Source of the DNA: Nocardia anocheti
GTDB taxonomy: Bacteria > Actinomycetota > Actinomycetes > Mycobacteriales > Mycobacteriaceae
Length of the DNA: 64,000 nucleotides
NCBI RefSeq assembly: GCF_029675105.1
Contig: NZ_JAQQFV010000008.1
Location: 1 to 64,000, forward strand
Direction: 5' to 3'
Shown: piece after piece, positions 42,411 to 51,849 of the stretch
How the letters are laid out: each line of letters opens with the position of its first letter
Numbering within the stretch: position 1 is the first letter of the stretch
Made by a program: the position numbers and the translations under genes
Notes under the pieces: model-generated
Databases searched by the model: none
Seen by the model: only the letters and a program-made list of their open reading frames with translations
What the model was told of the DNA's origin: nothing

Positions 42411-43772
42411 GTGTCTGTGATCGACGCCGTGTTGTGGGGTTCCGCCGTGGTGTTCGCGGTGGTGTTGATCGCCTTTCCGGCGCGGGGGCGGCGGGTGGCG
42501 CCGCTGGTGTTGGCGCTGCTCGGGGTGGGGATGGTGATGCAGTGGGCCGTCGGCGGGTATTGGCACATGTGGCCGGTGTATCTGCTGATCGTGTCGATGC
42601 TGGTCTACGTGCTCACCGATACCGCGCCGCCTCGGCGGCGGATCGTCGCGCGGACCGGGCTCGGGGTGCTCGCGGCGGTGTCGATCATTCCGTGGGTGGT
42701 GCCGCCCGTGCCCTCGCTTCCCGCCCCGACCGGGCCGTACGCGGTGGGGTCGGAGATCTTCCGATGGGTCGACGAGTCGCGTGCCGAACCCGCGACCGAG
42801 GCCGATGATCGCCGCAATGTCGTTGTGCAGGCGTGGTATCCGACCGCCACCGTGTCCGGCAGGCAGTGGGTATACCTGGACGGATCGACCGATCTGCCTG
42901 CGCGCGTCAGCGGGATTCCCGGCTTCCTCCTGCGCTACTACGACCGGATCGACACCCACGCGAGCGCGCAGACACCGGTCTCCGACGCGCGCCCCCGCTG
43001 GCCGGTCGTCCTGTTCTCCCCCGGCTACGGCGCGCCCCGCGCCTTCTACACCGGACTCCTCACCGACCTGGCCAGCCGCGGCTTCGTCGTCCTGGCGGTC
43101 GACCACCCCTACGAATCCGGCGTCACGGAACTGGCCGACGGCACCATCGCCACCACCGTCGAGCACTTCCCCGCCGACGACCCCGACGGCCTGCGCTTCA
43201 TGACCGAACGCCTCGACACCCGCACCGCCGACCTCCGATTCGTTCTCGACCAGCTCGAACACCCCGACGCGATGGGCCTACTCGCCACCCACCTCGACAC
43301 CACCGCGATCACCGCGACCGGCCACTCCCTCGGCGGCGCCACCGCCCTGTCCGCGCTGTCCACCGACCCCCGCCTCCAAGCCGCCGCCAATATCGACGGC
43401 ACCCTCTACGGCCCCCTCCTCGACCGCACCCTCGACCGCCCGGTCCTGCTCATCGACAGCGACCACGACGAAACCGACCATTCCGCCCGCTACCTCGACG
43501 GCAACCAGGCCCTCCTCACCCACCTCACCGCCCCCGGCTTCCGCTACGAAATCACCGAAGCCAACCACTACACCTTCACCGACGCCCCCCAATTCCTCTC
43601 CACCCCAGCCCGTTTCCTCCTGACCCATTTCATCGGCGGCAGCCGAGGCACCGCCGAAACCCAGCACACCACCAACGACCTCCTCGTCCCCTTCCTCACC
43701 GGCAACCACGCCGACATCCCCGCCGCAGCAACCGCACATTCCGGTATCACCGGCGGCCCGGTCCCCCGCTGA
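42411..43772 (+). CDS. membrane-anchored alpha/beta hydrolase
   Basis: This 453-aa protein has three or more hydrophobic N-terminal segments within the first 110 residues, then a hydrolase domain similar to platelet-activating-factor acetylhydrolases and dienelactone-type esterases. The nucleophile elbow is GHSLGG near residue 305, with DSDHDE and a late His in EANHYTF as likely triad partners. The oxyanion region is VVLFSPGYGAPR. GTG 42411 follows a purine-rich GAGGGGG. No operon partner is evident. The substrate is unknown. Confidence 0.85.
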   Translation: MSVIDAVLWGSAVVFAVVLIAFPARGRRVAPLVLALLGVGMVMQWAVGGYWHMWPVYLLIVSMLVYVLTDTAPPRRRIVARTGLGVLAAVSIIPWVVPPVPSLPAPTGPYAVGSEIFRWVDESRAEPATEADDRRNVVVQAWYPTATVSGRQWVYLDGSTDLPARVSGIPGFLLRYYDRIDTHASAQTPVSDARPRWPVVLFSPGYGAPRAFYTGLLTDLASRGFVVLAVDHPYESGVTELADGTIATTVEHFPADDPDGLRFMTERLDTRTADLRFVLDQLEHPDAMGLLATHLDTTAITATGHSLGGATALSALSTDPRLQAAANIDGTLYGPLLDRTLDRPVLLIDSDHDETDHSARYLDGNQALLTHLTAPGFRYEITEANHYTFTDAPQFLSTPARFLLTHFIGGSRGTAETQHTTNDLLVPFLTGNHADIPAAATAHSGITGGPVPR

Positions 43773-43782
43773 AGACCCGGAC

Positions 43783-44028
43783 CTACGTGCCGATGTAGTA
43801 CCAGCCTTCGCCGGGGACCTCGAAGCAATCGCCGAAGTAGGTGTCCGGGTACTGGCCCACGTCCATGGACCGGATCATCCCGCAGCCGTACTGCGACGCG
43901 TACGGGCCGAATATGCCTGCACCGCTGGAGTCAGCGGTGGCGATGCCGCTGGTTCCGAGAACAGCGGTGGCGATGCCCGCTGCCACCGCCAGCGTGCAGC
44001 TGGTGAGTCGTTCGGTTCTTGTCTTCAT
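43783..44028 (-). CDS. small secreted protein, unknown function
   Basis: This 81-aa protein has a signal peptide (KTRTER, hydrophobic core, likely cut near GIATA) and a mature part of about 45 residues with two cysteines and several aromatic residues (YGCGM, YFGDCFE, GWYYIG). The ATG at 44028 follows GGAGG at five bases. I do not recognise a family. It ends ten bases from the convergent hydrolase gene. Confidence 0.7.
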   Translation of the reverse strand: MKTRTERLTSCTLAVAAGIATAVLGTSGIATADSSGAGIFGPYASQYGCGMIRSMDVGQYPDTYFGDCFEVPGEGWYYIGT

Positions 44029-44171
44029 CGCAACCTCCGATGTCATCCGACGGCCGTACCGTCGGGCTCACCGAGGAGATGCGAACGCCCTCGACTTCGG
44101 TTCGCGATCGCGGGCATGGCATTTGAAGTACTGGCTCTGCCCGACCTGCGGTCGGGGTTGTGCTCATGCGG

Positions 44172-44609
44172 TCAGTGGAGGACTTGGCGGTAGGTCACGG
44201 AGTTTCGGGGGTTGAAGCCCGCGCGCTGGTAGAGGCGGTTGGCTGATTCGCGGTCGGGGCGGGAGGTGAGGTCGAGGGTTCGGGCGCCGGATTCTCGGGA
44301 GGTGGTTATGGCGGCTTCGGTGAGGGCGAAGGCTACGCCTCGGCCTCGGGCGGATTCATCGACGACTACGTCTTCGATGCGGGCGCGTTTTCCGGTGGGG
44401 ATCACGTAGGTGACCAAGGTGAGCATGCCGACGATGTCGTCGTCCGCTCGTGCGACGAACAGGGTGATGTGGTCGTCGCCCAGGAGTTCGGTCAGTTGGG
44501 CCGTGGTGAATTCGGGTGCCGAACTCGACAGCTGCGGTAGGAGTTTCGAAATCGCCCGCGCGGTGTCGTCGGTACCCCGGCGCAGGACCTCGACCGTGAT
44601 CTCACCCAT
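44172..44609 (-). CDS. GNAT-family N-acetyltransferase
   Basis: This 145-aa protein has the GNAT acetyl-CoA motif VVDESARGRGVAFALTEA near residues 80-97 and the C-terminal NRLYQRAGF pattern. A TACGTT element lies just before the ATG at 44609, and no ribosome site is seen, so the transcript may be leaderless. The start codon is a few bases from the 5' end of the broken Fic gene on the other strand. The acetyl acceptor is unknown. Confidence 0.85.
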   Translation of the reverse strand: MGEITVEVLRRGTDDTARAISKLLPQLSSSAPEFTTAQLTELLGDDHITLFVARADDDIVGMLTLVTYVIPTGKRARIEDVVVDESARGRGVAFALTEAAITTSRESGARTLDLTSRPDRESANRLYQRAGFNPRNSVTYRQVLH

Positions 44610-44622
44610 GCGATGAACGTAA

Positions 44623-45462
44623 CAAACCACCAACGACTTCCGGTTCGACAAAGGCCAGCTCAACGCACTCCACTGGATCCTGCAGGGCCATCGGCACACA
44701 TCGCGCAAGCCCGCGGGGCAGTGGCGTCCCGGACCTGTCTATGTCACGGACGCCCGCGATCCGAGCATCGCGGCCTACACCGCGCCCGATGCCGACCGGG
44801 TCCCCGCGCTGGCTGACGAACTCGTCGACTGGCTCAACACTCCGGACGACACGCACGCGCTGGTCCGCGCGGCGATGGCGCACCTGCGCCTGGTCGCGAT
44901 CCACCCCTGGTGCGACGGCAACGGGCGCATGTCACGGTCGCTCCAGACACTGCTGATCGCGCGAGAAGGAGTGTTGGCACCCGAATTCTCGTCGATCGAG
45001 GCGTGGCTCGGAAGACCCGGAAACACCTGGGAGTACTACCAGGTGTTGAGCCGCCGAGGTGCGCGTTACCAGCCGGATCAGGATGTCTCCGAATGGATCA
45101 GCTTCAATCTGCTCGCCTACCACCAGCAGGCACAGTCGGTGCGGGCACGGTTCGAGCGATCCGGACGGGTGTGGGAGCGATCAGCGGAATTCACTGCTCG
45201 AGCCGGGCTCGACGAACGCGTGGTCTCGGCGCTGCACGATGTCGCGACGTCGGGGCGCGTGCGCAGGTCCCGCTACGGGGACAGTGAGGGACTGAGCGTC
45301 CAACAGGCTCAACGCGATCTCAAAGTGCTGACGCAGCGGGGCATCCTCGCTCCCGTCGGGCGGACCCGCGCGCGCTTCTACATCGCCGGGGACGACTTCC
45401 CGGAAGATGTGCTCGAGCAGGCACGCACCCCCTTCAGCCTGATGGATCCGTATCGACACTGA
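44623..45462 (+). pseudogene. 5'-truncated Fic/DOC-family gene
   Basis: One open frame from 44623 to 45462 encodes the Fic fold without a start. The upstream part reads NDFRFDKGQLNALHWIL and GQWRPGPVYVTD, and the catalytic motif HPWCDGNGR lies near 44901-44927. This is followed by a C-terminal winged-helix-like region (SVQQAQRDLKVLTQRGI). In-frame stops (TGA 44614, TAA 44620) precede it, and no ATG, GTG or TTG occurs before the ATG at 44875. That codon would skip half of the Fic domain. Full Fic proteins of this type have roughly 100 more N-terminal residues. A 195-aa product from 44875 is possible but probably inactive. Confidence 0.75.
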
Positions 45463-45504
45463 TCACCTTCCGAACGTGCGCGGGCTCTCGGGCCGGAGAC
45501 AGAG

Positions 45505-45540
45505 CAGTGGCCCCGCGGATCGGGATCTGCGGGGCCACTG
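45505..45540. terminator. bidirectional terminator between fic remnant and irtB
   Basis: A perfect 12-base stem (CAGTGGCCCCGC with GCGGGGCCACTG) with a 12-base loop lies between two convergent genes, ten bases from the irtB-like stop. Confidence 0.75.
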
Positions 45541-45550
45541 AGGGGGTGGG

Positions 45551-47287
45551 TCAGGCGGGGATCGGTTCCAGGCGCCAGCCGGTGGCGCGTTCGCGTTCGT
45601 TCCAGAAGGCGGCGTAGCGGCCGTTGGCGGCGAGGAGTTCGGTGTGGGTGCCGCGTTCGGCGATGCGGCCGCCGTCGAGGAACAGGATCTGGTCGGCGTG
45701 GGCGATGGTGGCCAGGCGGTGGGCGACGACGAGGACTGTTTTGTCCCTGGTCAGTTCGTGGATGCCACGGACGACCACGGCTTCGCTGTGCGGGTCCAGC
45801 GCGCTGGTGGCCTCGTCGAGCAGGACGATGGGGGCGTCCTTGAGCAGGGCGCGGGCGATCGAGACGCGCTGGCGTTCACCGCCGGACAGCGAGGCACCGC
45901 CCTCGCCGACCTGGGTGTCGAAGCCCTCGGGGAGGCGCTCGACGATCTCGTCCACGCGGGCCGCCCGGGCGGCGCGGTTCAGGTCGTCCTCGGTGGCCTC
46001 GGGGTTGCCGATGCGGATGTTCTCGGCGACCGAGCGGTTGAACAGGTAGACGTTCTGGAACACCAGCGACATCTGGCCGAGCAGGGTCTCCGACGGCTGG
46101 GCGCGCACATCGTGCCCGCCGACCGAGACCGCGCCGGACTCCACGTCGTAGAAGCGGGCGGCCAGGCGCAGCAGCGTGGTCTTGCCGGAACCGCTGGGGC
46201 CCACGATGGCCGTGGTGGTCCCGGCGGGCACGGTGAACGTCAGGTCCGACAGCACCGGTTCGCCGGGGCGGTAACCGAAGCTGACCTCGTCGAACTCCAC
46301 GGCGGGAGCGCCGGGGGTGACGGCTTCGGTGGCCTCGGGCAGGGTCGGCTCGTCGAGCAGGTCGGTGATGCGGTCGGCGGCCGCGGCGGCCGAGCGCAGT
46401 GCCGAACCCAGCTGGGCGGCCTGGTTGACCGGTTCGATGAAGCGCGAGCTCACCGCGATCAGCGCGATGGCGACGGCGGCCGAGATCGAACCGTCGGTCA
46501 CCTGCACGACCGCGAGGTAGACCAGCACCAGGAACACGGCCTGCACGAAGATCGCGAAGACGACCAGACCGGGTACGGTCGCGACCATCATCCGCATGAC
46601 CGCCGACCGATGACTCACCAGCGCGGCGTCGAGCTTCTTGTTGCCCGCGCCCACGGCGCCGAAGGCCCGCAGCACCGGCTGGGCCTGCGCGAATTCGACC
46701 ACGCGCGAATCGGCTTCGGCGGCGGCGTCGTGCAGCCGGGCGTCGGCGCCGGTGTAGGCGCGGTTGGCCAGGTTGTTCACCAGGTAGAGCACGGGCGCGG
46801 CGAGCAGCATGGCCAGCCCGATCCGCCAGTCGATGAACAGCATGCCCAGGCCGACGGCCAGCGGCACGATGATGCCGGTGAGCACCTTGGTGAGCAGGTA
46901 GGCGATCAGGCCCTGCATCTCGCGGACCTGCTCGACCACCACGCGCGAGAGCGGTCCGGCGTCGCGGCCCTCGAACCAGCCCAGCGGCAGCGCGTTGAGC
47001 TTGTCACCGAGGCTGGTCTGCAGACCCGACTGCATGCCGAGACCGATGCGCAGACCGAGCACGGCCTGCAGGTAACCGAACACGATCAGCCCGCCCACGG
47101 CGACGGCCATGCCCAACGCCCACAGCCAGGCGGCGCCCAGGTCGTCGTCGATCAACGATTCGAGCACCGGGACCAGCAGCAGATACGCGGCGGCCTGGCA
47201 CAGCGCCTGGAGCACGATCGCGGCGAGCAGTTTGGGCACGAGCGGCCCGAATTCGGCGGGAACCAGCCGGAATACCTTGCGAATCAT
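45551..47287 (-). CDS. irtB: ABC half-transporter, IrtB-like
   Basis: This 578-aa protein has six membrane helices and a C-terminal ATPase with Walker A GPSGSGKTTLL, signature LSGGERQR and Walker B IVLLDEATSALD. It pairs with the IrtA-like half encoded just upstream, which its ATG overlaps by four bases. In mycobacteria IrtA/IrtB form an exporter-fold importer of ferric mycobactin. The iron box at 49167-49185 and the adjacent siderophore genes support that role here. Confidence 0.87.
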   Translation of the reverse strand: MIRKVFRLVPAEFGPLVPKLLAAIVLQALCQAAAYLLLVPVLESLIDDDLGAAWLWALGMAVAVGGLIVFGYLQAVLGLRIGLGMQSGLQTSLGDKLNALPLGWFEGRDAGPLSRVVVEQVREMQGLIAYLLTKVLTGIIVPLAVGLGMLFIDWRIGLAMLLAAPVLYLVNNLANRAYTGADARLHDAAAEADSRVVEFAQAQPVLRAFGAVGAGNKKLDAALVSHRSAVMRMMVATVPGLVVFAIFVQAVFLVLVYLAVVQVTDGSISAAVAIALIAVSSRFIEPVNQAAQLGSALRSAAAAADRITDLLDEPTLPEATEAVTPGAPAVEFDEVSFGYRPGEPVLSDLTFTVPAGTTTAIVGPSGSGKTTLLRLAARFYDVESGAVSVGGHDVRAQPSETLLGQMSLVFQNVYLFNRSVAENIRIGNPEATEDDLNRAARAARVDEIVERLPEGFDTQVGEGGASLSGGERQRVSIARALLKDAPIVLLDEATSALDPHSEAVVVRGIHELTRDKTVLVVAHRLATIAHADQILFLDGGRIAERGTHTELLAANGRYAAFWNERERATGWRLEPIPA

Positions 47288-49125
47288 CGTGCGTCCTCCA
47301 CCAGGGCGAGCGTGCCGAGCGCGGCCTCGTTGATCTCCCAGAGCCGCTGATAGAGCCCACCGGCACCGACCAGATCGGCGTGGCTGCCCTGTTCGGCGAG
47401 GGTTCCGTTCTCCAGCACCAGGATGCGATCGACCCCGGTGATGGTGTGCAGGCGGTGCGCGATCACCAGCACCGTGCGACCAGCGACGAGGGCGGCCAGC
47501 GCGTCCTGCACGGCGGCCTCGGACTCCGGGTCGGCGAAGGCGGTGGCCTCGTCCAGGACGAGCACCGGGGTGTCGGCGAGCAGGGCGCGCGCGATCGAGA
47601 GGCGCTGCGCCTCACCGCCGGAGAGGGTGGCGTCGACGCCGATCTCGGAGTCGTAGCCACGCGGCAGGGCGAGGATGCGGTCGTGGATCTGGGCGGCGCG
47701 CGCGGCGCGTTCGATGGCGGCGTCGTCGGCGTCGGGGCGGGCCAGCGCCAGGTTCTCGCGGATCGAACCGCGGATCAGGCGCACGTCCTGGAAGACGAAA
47801 CCGACCGTGCGATACAGCTCTTCGCTGCCGTATTCGCGGATGTCACGGCCGCCGATGGTGATCCGGCCCGCGCCCACGTCGTAGAAGCGGGGCAGCAGTT
47901 TGGCCAGGGTCGACTTGCCCGAGCCGCTCGGGCCGACCAGGGCGGTGATGGTGCCGGGGCGCAGTTCGAGGTCGAGGCCGCGCAGCACGTCGTGGTCGGT
48001 GCGGTAGCCGAACTTCACGTCCTCGAAGCGGACCACACCGGCTTCGCCCTCGGTCGCCGACGCGGTGTCGGGCGCCTGCTCGAGTTCGGGAGTCTGCTGC
48101 AGTTCGTGCAGGCGCAGGGCGGCGGCGCCACCGGCGCGCAGGGCCTGCGAGCCGTAGCCCAGGCCCAGCAGCGAGCTGCCGATCCCCAGGCCGACCAGCA
48201 CGAAGGGCAGCATGTCCAGCGGTTCGACCCAGCCGAGGCCGACGCCGCCCAGTCCGCCGAGCACCACGACCAGCATCACGAACACCGGCGCGACGACGAT
48301 GTCGGAGGCGGCCTGCACGCGCAGGATCGGCATCTTCATCCGTTGCGCGGACTGCACCAGACCGTCGACCGAGTCCTGGAATTCGCGGTGCGCCTTGCCC
48401 GCCTGACCGAACGCGCGCACCACCTGGATGCCGTCGACGAACTCGATCGCGGCCTGCGAGGTGCGCTTCTCCCAGCGGGTGTAGACGGCGACGCGGTCGC
48501 GGCCGTCGCGGTCCATGATGCGGCCGAACAGGCGCACGTAGACGAGCAGCGGGATCAGCAGGACCAGGGTGAGCCGCCAGTCGACGGTGAACAGGTAGCC
48601 CAGCGTCACGATCGGCACCACCAGCGCGCCGACGAATTCGAGGCGGGCGTGCGCGACCAGGTAGTGCAGGGCTTCGACGTCGTCGCGCAGGTAGGTCTTG
48701 ACCTCGCCGGAGCTGCGCTCACCGAACCAGCCCAGCGGGACCCGGGTGAGCTTGGCGGCCAGCGCCCGGCGCAGGCTCAGCTGGTAGCCCGCGTCCACCG
48801 CGTGCGACCAGAGCAGCACGACGACCTGCAGGAACGCGCGCACCAGCAGCACCGCCACGGCGGCACCGAACAGCCACCACACGCGATCGGTGTCGACCGG
48901 GGACTCGAGCAGTTCGCGGCAGGCCTGCACGATCAGCAGGAACGGCACGACCGCGCAGATCGAGGCGACCGCGACGATCAGACTCGCCACCGTGAGCATG
49001 CCCGACACCGGCGCGAGGATCTCCTTGCGCGCCTGCGCCTCCTGCTGCTTCTTCGCCTTCGCGACCGCCTTGGGCGGCCGGTTGCCCGACTCCGCCCCCG
49101 GCGGCGGCGCTACCTGCACCGTCAT
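47284..49125 (-). CDS. irtA: ABC half-transporter, IrtA-like without SIP domain
   Basis: This 613-aa protein has a short charged N-terminus (KAKKQQEAQARKE), six membrane helices and an ATPase with Walker A GPSGSGKSTLA, signature LSGGEAQR and Walker B VLVLDEATAFAD. It is the first gene of a two-gene iron-controlled unit. Mycobacterial IrtA carries an N-terminal siderophore-interacting reductase domain of about 250 residues; that domain is missing here and exists as a separate protein at 40816-41523. The expected function is import of the ferric siderophore as an IrtA-IrtB heterodimer. Confidence 0.87.
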   Translation of the reverse strand: MTVQVAPPPGAESGNRPPKAVAKAKKQQEAQARKEILAPVSGMLTVASLIVAVASICAVVPFLLIVQACRELLESPVDTDRVWWLFGAAVAVLLVRAFLQVVVLLWSHAVDAGYQLSLRRALAAKLTRVPLGWFGERSSGEVKTYLRDDVEALHYLVAHARLEFVGALVVPIVTLGYLFTVDWRLTLVLLIPLLVYVRLFGRIMDRDGRDRVAVYTRWEKRTSQAAIEFVDGIQVVRAFGQAGKAHREFQDSVDGLVQSAQRMKMPILRVQAASDIVVAPVFVMLVVVLGGLGGVGLGWVEPLDMLPFVLVGLGIGSSLLGLGYGSQALRAGGAAALRLHELQQTPELEQAPDTASATEGEAGVVRFEDVKFGYRTDHDVLRGLDLELRPGTITALVGPSGSGKSTLAKLLPRFYDVGAGRITIGGRDIREYGSEELYRTVGFVFQDVRLIRGSIRENLALARPDADDAAIERAARAAQIHDRILALPRGYDSEIGVDATLSGGEAQRLSIARALLADTPVLVLDEATAFADPESEAAVQDALAALVAGRTVLVIAHRLHTITGVDRILVLENGTLAEQGSHADLVGAGGLYQRLWEINEAALGTLALVEDAR

Positions 49126-49166
49126 AACGTTCTCGCCTCTCGACTGTTCGCGGCAACTCGCCGAGG

Positions 49167-49185
49167 ATAGGTTAGCCTAAATTGC
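49167..49185 (-). promoter_or_regulatory. iron box upstream of irtAB
   Basis: This site matches the consensus at 14 of 19 positions; the left part TAGGTTAGCCTAA is perfect. It lies about 41 bases before the irtA-like ATG. Confidence 0.75.
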
Positions 49186-49258
49186 CCGGCTGTGAACCGG
49201 TGGGCAGGGTGGATGAGCTGCGCGGTTGAACACGCGCGCCGCGGGGAATGGCGAAGGT

Positions 49259-49831
49259 ATGTTCGCTCCCCTGCCGTCCTCGGCCGCATGGCGTCAGCAC
49301 GACGCGCGCACCGGCTTCGAGGTGGCGTGTTTCCGTGACGGCGAGCGCGGGGTCGTCGCCGAAGGCGTGGTGACCGCCGTCGAGGACGACTCGCCCTGGG
49401 CGATCGAGTACCGCCTGCGCGTCGACGAGGGCTGGCACACCCGTTCGGCGCAGATCACCGCCCGCTACCCCGGCGCCCGCCGCGCGCTGACCCTACAGTC
49501 CGACGGACTGGGCCGCTGGCAGATCGACGGGGTGACCGCCCCAGAACTCGACGGCTGTCTCGATGTCGACCTGGCGGCGTCGGCGTTCACCAACGCCCTG
49601 CCGGTACACCGCCTCGCCCTACCCGTCGGCGAGGGCGCCGACACCCCCGCGGTCTACGTCGCCACCGACCTCACGGTGAGCCGCCTCGACCAGCACTACC
49701 GCCGCCTCGCCGACGGCACCGCCCAGCGCTACGACTACGCCTCCCGCCGCTTCGACTTCCGAGCCACCCTCGACTTCGACGAGTCCGGCCTGATAGCGAA
49801 CTACCCCGGCCTGGCCACCCGCACCGCCTGA
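49259..49831 (+). CDS. putative glycolipid-binding protein (PF06475-like)
   Basis: This 190-aa protein has the features I associate with the putative glycolipid-binding family: WRQHDARTGFE at the N-terminus, a beta-rich body (IEYRLRVDEGWHTRSAQI), GRWQIDGVTAPELDGCLDVDL, and a YDYASRRFDFRATL ending. No signal peptide is seen. The ATG at 49259 is chosen because the family starts there; the frame opens earlier with a TTG at 49226. It is divergent from irtA, so the iron box could in principle affect it, though the distance is larger. Confidence 0.75.
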   Translation: MFAPLPSSAAWRQHDARTGFEVACFRDGERGVVAEGVVTAVEDDSPWAIEYRLRVDEGWHTRSAQITARYPGARRALTLQSDGLGRWQIDGVTAPELDGCLDVDLAASAFTNALPVHRLALPVGEGADTPAVYVATDLTVSRLDQHYRRLADGTAQRYDYASRRFDFRATLDFDESGLIANYPGLATRTA

Positions 49832-49864
49832 CCCAGCCCCGCACGCCCGACCTCGAGGAGGGCA

Positions 49865-49909
49865 GGCCGACGAAGTCGGCCGTCGCGGCCCGTCCAAGGG
49901 GGCCGCGAC
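49865..49909 (+). terminator. tandem hairpins after the glycolipid-binding gene
   Basis: Two adjacent perfect stems, GGCCGAC/GTCGGCC with a three-base loop (49865-49881) and GTCGCGGCCC/GGGCCGCGAC (49882-49909), fill the gap after the stop codon. Confidence 0.6.
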
Positions 49910-49943
49910 TCGAGCGCGCCAGCGCTCCAACAACACTGTTCCT

Positions 49944-50885
49944 ATGCGACGTAGGCAGCAGCCGCCGCTGCCGAAACGGCACGGCCTCGATCCCGCCCGG
50001 CTCCGGCTCCCGGAGGACGGGCACTGGGCGACCGTGCGTGAGCACCTGGTCGAACGGTTGCCGAGGGTGGACCCGGCGCGGATCGACGCCATGCTGGCGG
50101 CGGGTGAGATCGTCGACCTGGACGGTCCGCTGACCCCGGACGCGCCGTATGTGCCGGGCGGCGCGGTGTGGTTCCACCGCGACCTGCCCGTCGAACGCGA
50201 GGTGCCCTTCGAGATCGGGATCGTGCACCGCGACGACGACCTCCTGGTGATCGACAAGCCCCATTTCCTGGCGACCATCCCGCGCGGCCAGCACATCCTG
50301 CAGACCGCGCTGGTCCGTCTGCGCCGCGATCTGGACCTGCCCGATCTGATCCCCGCGCACCGCCTCGACCGGGTGACCGCCGGATTGATCCTGTTCGTGG
50401 TGAATCCGGCGGCCCGCGGCGCCTACCAGACGATGTTCCACCGGCGGACCGTCCGCAAGGAGTACGAGGCCATCGCGCCCTACGATCCCGCGCTGGCTCT
50501 ACCGCGCACCGTGCGCAGCCGGATCATCAAGGAGAAGCATGTGCTCGCCGCCCAAGAGGTGCCCGGCGAGCCCAATGCCGAGACCGAGGTGGAGCTGCTC
50601 GAGCACCGCGACGGACTCGGCCGCTACCGGCTGCGCCCGCACACCGGCCGCACCCATCAGTTGCGGCTGCATATGAACAGCCTCGGGGTGCCGATCCTCG
50701 GTGACGATTTCTATCCGGTCGTCACCGACAAGTCCGTCGACGACTACTCCCGGCCGCTGCAACTGCTGGCCGCCTCGCTCGCGTTCACCGATCCCCTCAG
50801 CGGTCGGCCACGCCGCTTCGAGACCGGGCGCCGTCTGCAAGCCTGGGACGACCTGCCGGGATGGTCCGGATCACCTGTCGAGTAG
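49944..50885 (+). CDS. RluA-family pseudouridine synthase
   Basis: This 313-aa enzyme isomerises uridine in rRNA or tRNA. The catalytic motif HRLDRVTAG, with its essential Asp, lies near residues 133-141, preceded by VIDKPHFLATIP and followed by RPHTGRTHQLRLHM. The N-terminal 80 residues may form a small RNA-binding domain. The particular uridine target cannot be inferred. The ATG at 49944 is the first in frame and no strong ribosome site precedes it. Confidence 0.9.
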   Translation: MRRRQQPPLPKRHGLDPARLRLPEDGHWATVREHLVERLPRVDPARIDAMLAAGEIVDLDGPLTPDAPYVPGGAVWFHRDLPVEREVPFEIGIVHRDDDLLVIDKPHFLATIPRGQHILQTALVRLRRDLDLPDLIPAHRLDRVTAGLILFVVNPAARGAYQTMFHRRTVRKEYEAIAPYDPALALPRTVRSRIIKEKHVLAAQEVPGEPNAETEVELLEHRDGLGRYRLRPHTGRTHQLRLHMNSLGVPILGDDFYPVVTDKSVDDYSRPLQLLAASLAFTDPLSGRPRRFETGRRLQAWDDLPGWSGSPVE

Positions 50886-51023
50886 CTCACAGCGCCGCGG
50901 TGCCGTGTCGATCTTGATGCTCGCGCACGGCGCCGGTCGGTCCCCGTTTCGGCCGGAAATCGGGCGCTGACCTGCGTTCACTCGACCGTTTCCTTTTCGT
51001 GATATTTCCGTACACTCGGTCGG

Positions 51024-51761
51024 GTGCCCTCACCCGCGTCCGTCGCCGAACCCCGGCCCAAGCTGCACGCGTACCTCGATATCGCCGTGGTCGTGGTCGT
51101 GCTGGCCGGGACCAATCTGATCGCGCATTTCACCACCGCGTGGGCCAATATCGTCACCGTGCCGATCGCGGCGTTCGCGCTGCTGGCTCTGATGCGCAAG
51201 CGTGGGCTCGGCTGGGCCGAACTGGGTCTGTCGCCGCGGCACTGGCGGCGCGGGACGCTCTACGCGCTCGGCGCCGTCGGCATCGTGCTCACGGCCGTGG
51301 CGATCGGCGCGATCCTGCCGGTCACCCGGCCGTTCTTTCTGGCCGACCGCTACGCCACCATCTCCGGCGCGCTGATCGCCTCGATGATCGTCATCCCCTT
51401 GCAGACGGTCATCCCCGAGGAACTCGCCTTCCGCGGGGTGCTGCACGGGACACTGGACCGGGTGCTCGGCGTGCGCGGGCTGTTCGCGGCCGGGTCGCTG
51501 CTGTTCGGTTTCTGGCACATCGCCTCATCACTGGGTCTGACCAGCGGAAACAAGGGGCTTTCCGGGATCGTCGGGGGCGGACTGGTCGGGCAGGTGATCG
51601 GCATCGCGCTCGCGGTGGCGGCGACCGCCGGGGCCGGGGTGGTGTTCACCTGGCTGCGCAGGCGCAGTGGCAGCCTGCTCGCGCCGATCGCGCTGCACTG
51701 GTCGCTCAACGGCGCGGGCGCGCTGGCGGCGGCCGTCGTCTGGCACACCGCACTGAGCTGA
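51024..51761 (+). CDS. CPBP-family intramembrane glutamic protease
   Basis: This 245-aa polytopic membrane protein carries the Abi/CPBP active-site motif EELAFRG near residue 133, with later conserved His in FGFWHIASS and the ALHWSLNG segment. About seven hydrophobic segments are visible. Family members are CAAX-like proteases or immunity proteins; the substrate here is unknown. The GTG at 51024 follows a purine-poor leader, so the start is moderately certain. Confidence 0.87.
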   Translation: MPSPASVAEPRPKLHAYLDIAVVVVVLAGTNLIAHFTTAWANIVTVPIAAFALLALMRKRGLGWAELGLSPRHWRRGTLYALGAVGIVLTAVAIGAILPVTRPFFLADRYATISGALIASMIVIPLQTVIPEELAFRGVLHGTLDRVLGVRGLFAAGSLLFGFWHIASSLGLTSGNKGLSGIVGGGLVGQVIGIALAVAATAGAGVVFTWLRRRSGSLLAPIALHWSLNGAGALAAAVVWHTALS

Positions 51762-51849
51762 TCGCGACTCGCGTGGCATTCTGAGCCCGTCTTCCGACAT
51801 GATGTCATGTCAGAAGCACCGTTGTTTTCGATCGAAAGGCTCACCGCCG

